From: JAIEPT01 sp038217425 | Lineage (GTDB): Bacteria; Planctomycetota; Planctomycetia; Gemmatales; Gemmataceae | Reading direction: 5' to 3' | Assembly (NCBI GenBank): GCA_038217425.1 | Contig: JBBQPM010000002.1 | Coordinates: 1 to 64,000 of the forward strand | DNA length: 64,000 nucleotides | Shown here: positions 54,001 through 61,900 of the stretch, one piece after another | How positions within the stretch are numbered: position 1 is the first letter of the stretch | Layout of the letters: each line of letters begins with the position of its first letter | The notes under the pieces: generated by a model | Database searches by the model: none | What the model was told of the DNA's origin: nothing | The model's input: the letters and a program-made list of their open reading frames with translations, nothing else | Program-made: the position numbers and the translations under genes

Positions 54001-54267
54001 AACTTCGTAGCCCCCCAGCGCCTCGAAGGCCTGCTGAAATCGGCTGCCATTGGCGTGCGACTCGGCCGTGCTGATCTTGGATTCGAGTTCGGTGACGACG
54101 GCGCCGATGCCGTAGAGCTTGGAGAGTTCGCCGTCGACTTTGCTGCGGCGCAGGTTGTAATCGCGCTGCCAGCCGGCCTGCTTCTCCGATTCGGTCATTT
54201 TACGGACGCCGGGCAGACGTTCGAGGAACGTCGCCTTCTTCATCGACAAGCGAATCTTGGTTGACAT
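51085..54267 (-). CDS. Very large coiled-coil-rich uncharacterised protein, second gene of the locus
   Basis: A 1060-residue soluble protein, almost entirely charged alpha-helix, with long heptad-like stretches (LESKISTAESHANGSRFQQAFEALGGYEVL, AEEL-type runs, KALGVEVMRLRTEVVRPYL). No transmembrane segment, no nucleotide-binding motif. The N-terminus begins MSTKIRLSMKKATFLERLPG. Repeated units of about 90-100 residues with a similar helix pattern are suggested. It starts 17 bases downstream of the 486-residue gene, so it is almost certainly cotranscribed with it. I recognise no family. Confidence 0.72.
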   Translation of the reverse strand: MSTKIRLSMKKATFLERLPGVRKMTESEKQAGWQRDYNLRRSKVDGELSKLYGIGAVVTELESKISTAESHANGSRFQQAFEALGGYEVLVKNATKRAEAAATEEGRNAIFKIRFENKVKRLEKSLATLVDFPGAVHVVEGLKAKIKLAQVDAGNEAYEAAYLKMAGLTKEEKAARKLGGKAEKGLKSPVKEQYEAAKTNLQAASNFLAAATTKERRAELFKILQVALDNPRDTPKLTTTADKLRALASQLGTIVRVGTELVGQINPLKTACESNLRLINEAAPLETSVPVSLALDKATAMLARRDYEDSLTAFTELKTTSEATRKEVVKAKQAWVLLAKSLPKTVDKALAELKDVPATRESALALVDELADVRGSVDTKRNWTEATAAVKALGVEVMRLRTEVVRPYLDPALAKARTDAEIAVGPSIGMYETWKETLAEAMKAAGGTGASIGKFQVAFDKLKADWKKGLDTSLAKADLTKAKQALLDGLEELRKEMDAASKDTAQIDGLVVDEKQAELQGQLDELTPQAQRLIEELAALGGPSYDTLSADLRTALTKAKKGDLAGGVAGLELVITAATNAKRTQGAALEQKKRDAALALENVKKAAVKQKKKGDSLFAEFYDDLIGDIDDLLALVKAGNLDGIEGAQKNALALTARLEKLELEKNTADDPTVPSFKRVLLRLKQLTARLKQKVLRVNLPGELATLSERFKDVSGEVGTLDPEKGLALVEALSVDIEAAIVTANGRKAHRARIKVLGNTLKKAIKEAGITSDSALAVKLEGQIKGALAGARTDGGETDAQATLDDVKTKIEAIKNATTPTEKQGLIRKGEKEAVDENRTASEARAGWKTRYDNYQNLVTRLRKLVKADPEADMSQVEDMARMGKQAATVAKSGEYVGATQLLEQGEALAKQIEENPQGFKKTARDNLGGMDARWKSAVLKFIEARKKMTAAITTWCDEQTPPDPRKSNVPQLEALDANFKLDAFKKPIALLADPTSDRNARKAAREGALRNVRRYIAILTKDPLIKIAIDRKNPFGSLMGPCHNLLTILEDLNFNMRVCV

Positions 54268-54284
54268 GGATCGGCTCCGGGAGA

Positions 54285-55745
54285 TTAGGCGGTGAGAAGA
54301 CGCGCGATGTCGGCGAGGGCCTTGGAGAGCGGCTTGTAGATCTGGAACTTGCCGAAGCCGGAGCTATCGTCCAGATCGCGCAGCAGGGGATTGCCGTCGA
54401 CTTCTTTCTGATAATCCGAGAGGATCTGGAGCGCTTTGGCTTGCCCGGTCAGGCGCAGGTTGGCGGGGAGTTTGAGGGCCTTGTCGAGGGCTTCCACGAG
54501 CTTGTTGTCCAGACCGCTGAGCACGTCGTCGAGTTTCCCAACGGCGGCGGAGATTTCCGCGAAGCGATCGTCGTTCTGGACCTGGGGATCGCTGAGGATC
54601 TTGGCCTGCATGACGCTAATGCGCGCCTGGGCCTGATTCTTGGCCTCAAGGTAATCGAGCCGGGCCTGCTGAAGCTTGACGAGGCTGCCGGCGCCGGTAT
54701 CGCCGATTTCCTCCTTGGCCTCGGCGATGCGGAGCGCGCCCTTGCTCTGAGACTCGAGCGTGTCGAGCAACTCCATCGCGTCGGCGTTGCGCGTTTGCTT
54801 GACGAGCTGCGCAACCTGGGAGGCAAGCTGATCGAGTTCCGGCTTGCGCGCCGAGTTCTTCGCCGCCGCTTCCCGGTAAACGACCATCACTTCCTTCATG
54901 CGAGCGAGAACCGTTTTGTCGTCGACGTTCGGCTGCTCCGAGTCGCTTGGCTCCGACTCCGCCTCCTCACTTTTGGCCGTCGGCGGCGCATCCCGACCGA
55001 TCGGCGGATTCAGGATCGCGCCGGAGAGGGTCTCGAGCGTTTCGAGATGCTTGAGCCCCTGAGCGTACATCTTCGTTTTGCCGGCCACCGAGACCAGCGT
55101 GACGACCTTATCAAGCGCAGCCTTCTGATCGGGCGCCCGCTTCACCGCATTCTGATACTGGGGCAAAACCTCGGCAAGCCGGTCTTTGAACTCTTTCTCG
55201 CCCGGCCCGGCTTGAGTCGGCGTCATCGGCGGCGCAACGGGTATTTCCTCTTCCTCTTCGCCCTGATCCTCCTGCGACTCGTCTTGCTCACTCGAGACTT
55301 GCTGATTCTGCTGATTCGAATCTTGCTGATTCGAGACCTGCTGCCCCTGCTGATTCGAACCTTGCTGATCTGGCCCGTTCGGCTGATCTTGCGCTTCGTC
55401 GTCGTCGTCTTCGTTCTCGTCGGGGTTGGTTGCTTGCCGAGCGACCACGGTAAGCTTAAGGCCCGCGTCGCGCGCGATGATGGTTTTGAGTTGCCGAGGA
55501 AGCGAACCGGGGGGCGCGTTCTTGAGTTCGAAAACGGTGGCGCCTTCTTCGCCGAAGACCTTGCCCTTGTAAACGATGGTGCCGCCGGACTCCAGCTTGG
55601 CGGCAGCGATCTGCTTGCCGCCGACCGCCTTGCGATCGACGATGAGCACGCCGTCGGCAGAGCCCTTGGCGACAAGGGCGAAATAATGAGGCTTGGATTT
55701 CGCCTGGCGCAAAAACTGCGCGAGTTTGGTATCGACTTCAGGCAT
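54285..55745 (-). CDS. Uncharacterised protein with Gln/Asn-rich linker, first gene of the locus
   Basis: A 486-residue protein. Residues 1-105 form a compact domain (LAQFLRQAKSKPHYFALVAKG, VLIVDRKAVGGKQI, YKGKVFGEEGATVFELKN, IIARDAGLKLTVVARQ) that looks like a single folded unit; about 105-185 is an acidic, Gln/Asn-rich linker with SNQQ repeats; the rest is helical (LDKVVTLVSVAGKTKMY, LAQLVKQTRNADAMEL). No signal peptide or enzyme motif. The N-terminal domain may be a shared recognition unit, but I cannot name it. It leads a three-gene unit. Confidence 0.72.
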   Translation of the reverse strand: MPEVDTKLAQFLRQAKSKPHYFALVAKGSADGVLIVDRKAVGGKQIAAAKLESGGTIVYKGKVFGEEGATVFELKNAPPGSLPRQLKTIIARDAGLKLTVVARQATNPDENEDDDDEAQDQPNGPDQQGSNQQGQQVSNQQDSNQQNQQVSSEQDESQEDQGEEEEEIPVAPPMTPTQAGPGEKEFKDRLAEVLPQYQNAVKRAPDQKAALDKVVTLVSVAGKTKMYAQGLKHLETLETLSGAILNPPIGRDAPPTAKSEEAESEPSDSEQPNVDDKTVLARMKEVMVVYREAAAKNSARKPELDQLASQVAQLVKQTRNADAMELLDTLESQSKGALRIAEAKEEIGDTGAGSLVKLQQARLDYLEAKNQAQARISVMQAKILSDPQVQNDDRFAEISAAVGKLDDVLSGLDNKLVEALDKALKLPANLRLTGQAKALQILSDYQKEVDGNPLLRDLDDSSGFGKFQIYKPLSKALADIARLLTA

Positions 55746-55872
55746 GACGTCTCCGCTGGTGCGACCGAGAGAACCACGAGATGAAGGCCGATTCTACTCG
55801 AAACCTGTCGCGGTGCAACGAAAAAATTCAGGCGGAGCGGTACTTATTCCAGCGCTGACGATGCACTGCGTT

Positions 55873-55958
55873 CGGCGAGCCGGGTCGCGTCAGCGCCCGG
55901 AGCAGTGAGCACTGGCAAACGGCCTCTAACCCGGGCGCTGACGCGACCCGGCTCGCCG
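55873..55958. repeat. Perfect 28-base inverted repeat
   Basis: The left arm 55873-55900 (CGGCGAGCCGGGTCGCGTCA...) is the exact reverse complement of 55931-55958, with a 30-base loop. It lies between the start of the three-gene locus (55745) and the end of the multicopper oxidase gene (55994). Confidence 0.9.
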
Positions 55959-55993
55959 TGACGGATGTGCAATAAAACGCTAACCGCTCTAAA

Positions 55994-56797
55994 TTAGCGC
56001 CCCTTCTCCATCGCCCTCAACAGCGGCTCGACGGACAGCAACGGCCCGCTGGCGATGCTGTGCCACAGAATTTTGCCGGCCGAATCGATCAAGAAGGCGC
56101 CGTGGAGGGGCTCGTCGCGATAGCATCCGTAGGAACGAAAGACTTTGCAATCGGCGTCGGCGAGCAGCACGAACGGGGGCGCGGCGTCTCCCCTGGCAGC
56201 GGCCAGGCTCTTGACCGAATCGGTGCTGATGAACACCACGTCGACGCCGCGCTTCTTGAATTGATCCGCCTGCTCCGAAAACACACGGATCTGTTCCGCG
56301 CAGTGCACGCAGCCGTACCCCTTCGAAAAGACCAGCACTGACGTCCTGCCGGCGAACTCGGCCGACTTCCGCGTCGTTCCGGCAGCGTCCGGCAAGGCCC
56401 AGGCGACCGAGGCTTCGGGAACCGGGCCGCCAAGCCCCGCCTGTCCAGGCCGAACGATACGGATCAATTCCATCATCCCCCAATCTTCGTGCGCAAGGAT
56501 GTGGCAATGCTGGACGAAATCGCCCGTGAAGTCCTGGTAGCGCGTGCGCAATTTGAAGGTCCAGCCGTCGGGAATCGCCAGCGTGTCGCGCCAGACGGGC
56601 CGGGTCAGGCGCTCGACGTTCTTATCGTCCCGGATCGACACGACCTCGAACGGATTCACGTGTATATGAAACGGATGCGTCCACGGCCCCCCCTCGACTT
56701 TGTTCCGGGTCGCCACGGTCCATTCCTCGACTTTGCCGAGCGTCAGGACCCGCGGCGTGCCGGGATCGAAGGGCTTGTTATCGATGAGGAAATGGTA
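55994..56797 (-). pseudogene. C-terminal portion of the broken multicopper oxidase-peroxiredoxin fusion
   Basis: This is the part downstream of the in-frame TAG, continuing the frame of 56798-58153 as YHFLIDNKPFDPGTPRVLTLG. It contains the last copper-site motifs (HPFHIHVNPF and HCHILAHEDWGM, which supply type 1/type 3 ligands) and then a peroxiredoxin/thioredoxin-like domain (VLVFSKGYGCVHCAEQIRVF with a CxxC, VVFISTDSVKSLA, FVLLADADCKVF). An ATG at 56716 could restart a shorter product, which would hold these regions but none of the first copper motifs. With the upstream part it would make 719 residues. Confidence 0.7.
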
Positions 56798-56800
56798 CTA
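56798..56800 (-). other. In-frame TAG codon dividing the multicopper oxidase
   Basis: The stop (CTA on the plus strand at 56798-56800) is codon 452 of a frame that runs from 58153 to 55994. The residues on both sides are coherent (KNPDN before, YHFLIDNKPF after). A change from TAC, CAG or similar would explain it; recoding or sequencing error are alternatives. Confidence 0.85.
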
Positions 56801-58153
56801 GTTGTCGGGATTTTTCACCAGGCTGTAGGTGGCGGACTGGGTCCCCGTCAACTCCGCCGGCTGAACCGACGGCAGACGATATTTCGCCAGCGCCGCGCCT
56901 GGCGGTAGCGCCATCGCTTTGACGGTTCCGGCGACGATCAAGCGGCCGATAAAATTGCGTTCCTTGAGGTCGGCGCCGATGGTCTGATTCCCGTCCGCGC
57001 GCTCGTCGACGATGACGTATTCCGCGGGTTCGGACGGGGCTTTGACGAGAACGTCCGCACGGTACCCGGGCCACATTTCGATGTGATGTTTCTTCTCCAC
57101 GTCGCCCAGCGCCAGTCCGTCCACGGCGACTTCATGAAGATGGAGCGTCTCGCCGAGATTGCCGCCGGGGCCCACTTTGATCAGCTTGAAGTGAATGGTT
57201 TCATGAATACCGGTATCGATGAGACGCCAACGTTCCACGCTGCCGGGCGTCATGCGCAGAACGGGGAGTTGCAGGCCGTTGACCGTGGTGAATCGCTGCA
57301 GATCCTTCCAGGATCCGGGCGAAAAACACTGATCGACGAAAGGGGCCTCGATGACCCCCTCGGTCTGGCCGGGGGGAATGTAATAGGGGATTTGCTGCAA
57401 AACGAATACGCGGTCGGCAGCCGCGGCGATCTCCGGGACGGCGTCGATGCCCCCCTCGACGATGAGGGCGCCCGAAAGGCCGCTGCCGACCTGGGCGGCG
57501 ACCGACCCATGATGATGCGAGTGATACCAGAACGTGCCGGCCGGATGATTGGGCGGAATCTTGATGACGATTTCGCCGGTCTCTCCCGGCGGAATCGCGC
57601 GCAGGACGTTGTCGCTGTCCCCCGCCGGCGACACGTGGAATCCATGAGTGTGCAGATTGGCGGTATTGAAGCGATGCATCGTGTTGACGACGTCGGGATC
57701 GACGTCCTGGTCGAGTCGATTCTTGAGCGAGATCTTCAGCGTGTCGCCGGCTCGAACGCGGAGCGTCGGGCCGACCAGATTGCCGTTGTAGCTGCGCAGA
57801 AAAACGGGATCGGCGCCGATGCGGTTTTTGGCTTTCTGAGCGGTGAGCGTGACGACCAGTTCGCCGTCTTTGGAATGGAAAGCGGGCGGGTCGGCGAACG
57901 GAACTTTCGATTTCAACGCCAGGTCGATTTGCAAGGGCGGCGGCGGAGTCGCGACCTTGGGTCGGTAGGAAATGCCCGCCGCCCGATCGGCGAAGTACGA
58001 ACGGATGTTTTCCTGCAAGCGTTTATGGGCCGCCTGAGCGGCGCTCGGCTTGTCTTTCTTGGTTTGCGCAGCGGTGAAACTCGTGTTGCTCGCCAGCAAG
58101 ACCGCGGCGAAAACGCCGGCCGCGAGTCCCAGCCGTCTGAGAATATTTTTCAT
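56801..58153 (-). CDS. N-terminal portion of a multicopper oxidase, truncated by an in-frame TAG
   Basis: A 451-codon open part with a signal peptide (MKNILRRLGLAAGVFAAVLL). It has the first two copper motifs, NLHTHGFHVSP and WYHSHHHGSVA, and a cupredoxin arrangement in which domains 1 and 2 are complete. The third, with the HPFHIH and HCHILAHE ligands, lies beyond the TAG at 56798. As it stands the protein would lack the type 1 copper site and most of the trinuclear site ligands, so it is probably inactive unless read through. The full gene would be secreted. Confidence 0.75.
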
Positions 58154-58304
58154 AGGTCACGCTCCTTGGAGGCGAAGCTACCCGTTGGCCCCCGCGATGT
58201 CAAAGAGTTTCTGCGTATTGGGACTAAAACCCTTGATCCGCATTCTCGGTACGAGTAAGCTGCGTCGATCGACATTCAATTCCCATTTCGCGAAAGGGGC
58301 TTTC

Positions 58305-59378
58305 ATGATCTCCTGGCAACATTCAAGTAATGTTCAACGGGCGTTCGCGATCGCAATCTTCCATCTCGCCTTCGTCGGCCTGTCGGGAGCCGGCGCCGCC
58401 CCGCCGCAACAGATCCTGATCCTCCGCCATGGCGAGAAGCCGAAAGATCATAGCGACGTCCATCTCGACCACAAGGGGCGTTTGCGGGCCAAGGCGCTGC
58501 ATGAATTGTTCGAGAAGTCATCGAGACGTCCCGATCCGTTCCAGAGGCCCGATTTCATCTTCGCCGCGGCCGATTCAGATCAAAGCCATCGCCCCCGCCT
58601 CACCGTCGAGCCCCTCGCCGAGATGCTCAAGTTGAACGTCAACCTTTCCTTCCCCAGCGACGTGAAAGGCGTTCAAGACTTGGCCAAGGAGATCCTCGGC
58701 CACGAACGCTATGCCGGTAAAACGGTCCTCATCTGCTGGCATCACGGCCGCATCCCGGAACTTGCACATGCACTCAAAGCAGCGGAAGCGCCCAAAACAT
58801 GGGACGGCGAGTCGGTCTTCGATCGAGTCTGGGTTATCCGCTACGGCAAGCAGGACGCAGCGAAGTTCATCGACCTCCCGCAACGGCTGATGCCTTATGA
58901 TGAGGACGCAAAAGTTTCTACCGACGCTCAGTTTTCCGCCGTCGCCGGCACGGTGAGCGGCAAAGTTCAGCAGGTCGGGTTTCGCGCCATGATTCTCAGG
59001 CAGGCAATCACGTTCAATCTGGCGGGCAAAGCATTCAATAATGCCGATCCCGGCCATACCGTGTCGTTCGTCTTGCAAGGCGATAGCGCTCGGATCCATG
59101 AAGCCGTGGCAATGATCAAGAAGGGGACAAAAACCTCCGAAGACGTGAAAGTCGTCACCATTCCCGGCGACGTCGATCCCGGGCTCAAAACTTTCACCGT
59201 CATCGATTGGACTTCGAAGCGGGCGAACATCACCACTCCCTACCAATTGAAGTTCACGGTGCGCACAGACGGTTCGATTGTCTCCAAGAAGGAAGCCGAC
59301 GACGAGTATCACGCGATTCTGGAGCGAACGCTAAGTACCGCCGACTGGAAAAAAGTGCTCGAGAAGGGCAAAGACTAA
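58305..59378 (+). CDS. Exported histidine phosphatase-like domain fused to an acylphosphatase-like domain
   Basis: A 357-residue protein with a signal-like N-terminus (AFAIAIFHLAFVGLSGAGAA) and AAAGGGG before the ATG at 58305. Residues about 38-200 resemble the histidine phosphatase superfamily (ILRHGEKP with the RHG motif; a second His in ICWHHGRIPE). Residues about 210-295 look like acylphosphatase (SGKVQQVGFRAMILRQAI, the catalytic Arg after GF, and an Asn in KAFNNADPG). The domains are usually separate proteins. Cellular target unknown. It is divergent from the broken oxidase gene. Confidence 0.75.
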   Translation: MISWQHSSNVQRAFAIAIFHLAFVGLSGAGAAPPQQILILRHGEKPKDHSDVHLDHKGRLRAKALHELFEKSSRRPDPFQRPDFIFAAADSDQSHRPRLTVEPLAEMLKLNVNLSFPSDVKGVQDLAKEILGHERYAGKTVLICWHHGRIPELAHALKAAEAPKTWDGESVFDRVWVIRYGKQDAAKFIDLPQRLMPYDEDAKVSTDAQFSAVAGTVSGKVQQVGFRAMILRQAITFNLAGKAFNNADPGHTVSFVLQGDSARIHEAVAMIKKGTKTSEDVKVVTIPGDVDPGLKTFTVIDWTSKRANITTPYQLKFTVRTDGSIVSKKEADDEYHAILERTLSTADWKKVLEKGKD

Positions 59379-59609
59379 CGGGGCCGCGCAAACCAGCGCG
59401 GCGGAAGATCTCGCCGCGATGGAGAAACTCCGACAAGCAACGAGCCAGGCGCTTTTATCTAAGGTCATTATTTTAAGTAAAATCTCCGGGCTCGATGGCG
59501 ACGCTAGACGCCTCTTGAAAGAATTCCGTTCGTCGATTCTCGTAGGCGAGAATGCCGAACATTTGGTACAGTAACGGCGAGCCATTCGCTCGACTCGGAA
59601 GCGCCTGAA

Positions 59610-61889
59610 ATGAATTGTTTGTTCAGCATCATCATGGTTGTGCTCCTTACCGTCGGCCAACTGCGGGCCACGGAACCTGCGTTCGAGGCGGTTACGCCCC
59701 TGCTCACGAAATACTGCATCTCGTGTCATCAGGGAGAGAACCCGAAGGGAGATCTGAACCTCGCGGATTTAGGCCCCGACTTTGCGAAGAACGCAACGGC
59801 CTGGAAGAGCGTTTTCGAGCGTCTGAAGGACGGCTCCATGCCGCCGAAGTCCAAGCTGCGGCCGACCACGGCGGAACTTACGACAATCCAGTCCTGGCTC
59901 ACGGCCTCACTCACGGCGCACGAATCAGCGAAAGCGAAGGCCGACGGCCGTACACGGCACCGACGGCTCAATCGCATCGAATACGCAAACACCCTCCGCG
60001 ACCTGCTTGGAGCTGTCGTCGACATCGAGACGCTCCCTGAAGACGGCGCCGCCGGCGGCTTCGATACTGTGGATGCCGGGCTCGATCTATCCTCCACGCT
60101 CCTGGAACGCTTTCTGGAAACCGCCGAGGCCGCGCTCGATGCGGCGTTTGTGAAGGGGCCGCAACCGAAAATGGAAAAGCGGTACCTCGATTTCGCCCCG
60201 ACAAAGTTTCCCGAACCGGGCCTCGCCACGATGCGAAACGCCACTCGTCTCACGGTTGGGGGCATGTACAAGTTCCGCATCAACGCTCAGGCGACCCACT
60301 CCGCCAAGACGAGCACCTTGCTCGTCTATGCCGGCAACTACGGCTCCAAGTCGCCCGCCAATCGGCTCGTCGGCGGTTTCGACGTCACGCCCCAGCCGAC
60401 GACGATCGAGTTCACAATCCCCATGTTGGCCATCGACTCGCTCCGCGTCTTCCCCTTCGAGACGGTGAAGATGTACGGCAAGCCCCCGGCAAAGGATGCG
60501 GAACCGGGCATCATCGTCCATGGCGTCGGATGGGAAGGTCCGCTCTACGACGTGTGGCCCCCGGCGCCGACGACCCGATTACTGGACGGTCGGGATCTAT
60601 CGAAAGGGAATCTGGCGGACGCGGAGGCGATCCTGCGCAAATTCGCTCCCCGTGCCTTCCGCCGTCCGCTCCTGGAAGAGGAATTCGCGCCCTACTTTGC
60701 ACTCCTGAAATCCCGGTTCGACAAAGGCTACCGCTGTGAGGACGCTCTCCGCGTCGCGCTCAAGGCGGTGCTGTGCAGTCCCGATTTTTTGTACCTTTCC
60801 CCCTCGCCCGGCAAACTGAACGATTTCGACCTCGCCGCCCGGCTCTCGTACTTCCTCTGGAGCAGCACGCCCGACGACGCGCTCTCCGAAATTGCGTCGC
60901 GCGGCGAACTCCGCAAATCGGAAGTCCTGAAACAACAGGTCGAGCGCATGCTCAAAGATCCGAAGGCCCACGCCTTTACCGAGAACTTCACGGGCCAATG
61001 GCTGAGCCTGCGGCATCTTCAGGACACAACGCCGGACAAGCACCTGTACCCCGACTTCGACGATCTCCTCGCGCTATCGATGGCGCGCGAGACGCACCTC
61101 TTCTTCGAGGAAATCCTCAAGGGCGACCGCAGCCTGCTGGAGTTCGTGCACTCCGACTGGACGATTCTCAACGAACGGCTGGCCGCCCTTTACAACATTC
61201 CTGGCGCCCTGGGAAACGATTTCCGCAAGGTGAGCCTGCCGGCGAACAGCCATCGCGGCGGTGTGATGACGCAGGCGTCGGTGCTACGGGTGACGGCCAA
61301 CGGCACGAACACCAGCCCGGTGACCCGCGGCGTTTGGGTGCTTGATCGCATTCTCGGCACGCCGCCGCCTCCGCCTCCCAAGGACATTCCCGCGATCGAG
61401 CCGGACGTCCGCGGCGCCGTGACGCTGCGCGAGCAACTGGCGAAGCACAAGCAATTCGAAAGCTGCGCCGGCTGCCACGCCAAGATCGACCCGCTGGGCA
61501 ATGCCCTGGAGAACTTCGACGTGATCGGCGGCTGGCGTGACCACTACCGCGCCACAAACGTGAAAGGCAACCCACGCAAGATGATCCCGACGGGCCGAGG
61601 CCGTACCACCTGGATGCATTTCGGCGCGAAAGTGAATGCCGCCGATGAACTCCCCGACGGGCGGAGTTTCCAAGATATCGACGGACTTAAGAAGTTGCTG
61701 CTCGAGAACCCGGACCAGGTCGCGCGCGGCCTGGCGGGGAAACTCATGGTCTATGCCACGGGCCACCAGATCGAATTTGCCGACCTCGCCGCGATCGAGG
61801 CCATCGTGAGCCAGGTGAAGGCAAAGAACTACGGTTTTCGCACGCTGGTCCATGCGATCGTGCAAAGCGACACGTTTCGGAACAAGTAG
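59610..61889 (+). CDS. DUF1592/DUF1588-type cytochrome-like protein
   Basis: A 759-residue exported protein (MNCLFSIIMVVLLTVGQLRA) with a heme-type CISCH motif at C36-H40 and a second CAGCH at about C619. The central regions (DUF1587, DUF1592, DUF1588, DUF1585 order) have RRLNRIEYANTLRDLLG, FAPRAFRRPLLEEEF and NFTGQWLSLRHLQDT. These proteins are signatures of planctomycetes and are often paired with DUF1552 genes. Role unknown, possibly envelope polysaccharide or redox chemistry. Confidence 0.9.
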   Translation: MNCLFSIIMVVLLTVGQLRATEPAFEAVTPLLTKYCISCHQGENPKGDLNLADLGPDFAKNATAWKSVFERLKDGSMPPKSKLRPTTAELTTIQSWLTASLTAHESAKAKADGRTRHRRLNRIEYANTLRDLLGAVVDIETLPEDGAAGGFDTVDAGLDLSSTLLERFLETAEAALDAAFVKGPQPKMEKRYLDFAPTKFPEPGLATMRNATRLTVGGMYKFRINAQATHSAKTSTLLVYAGNYGSKSPANRLVGGFDVTPQPTTIEFTIPMLAIDSLRVFPFETVKMYGKPPAKDAEPGIIVHGVGWEGPLYDVWPPAPTTRLLDGRDLSKGNLADAEAILRKFAPRAFRRPLLEEEFAPYFALLKSRFDKGYRCEDALRVALKAVLCSPDFLYLSPSPGKLNDFDLAARLSYFLWSSTPDDALSEIASRGELRKSEVLKQQVERMLKDPKAHAFTENFTGQWLSLRHLQDTTPDKHLYPDFDDLLALSMARETHLFFEEILKGDRSLLEFVHSDWTILNERLAALYNIPGALGNDFRKVSLPANSHRGGVMTQASVLRVTANGTNTSPVTRGVWVLDRILGTPPPPPPKDIPAIEPDVRGAVTLREQLAKHKQFESCAGCHAKIDPLGNALENFDVIGGWRDHYRATNVKGNPRKMIPTGRGRTTWMHFGAKVNAADELPDGRSFQDIDGLKKLLLENPDQVARGLAGKLMVYATGHQIEFADLAAIEAIVSQVKAKNYGFRTLVHAIVQSDTFRNK

Positions 61890-61900
61890 GAGCGTCTCCC

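Noticed and set aside
54261..55784. 507-codon plus-strand ORF with a run of Leu/Ile/Arg, looking like a membrane protein
   Set aside because: The hydrophobic run is the complement of the Gln/Asn-rich linker of the minus-strand gene, so it is a shadow.
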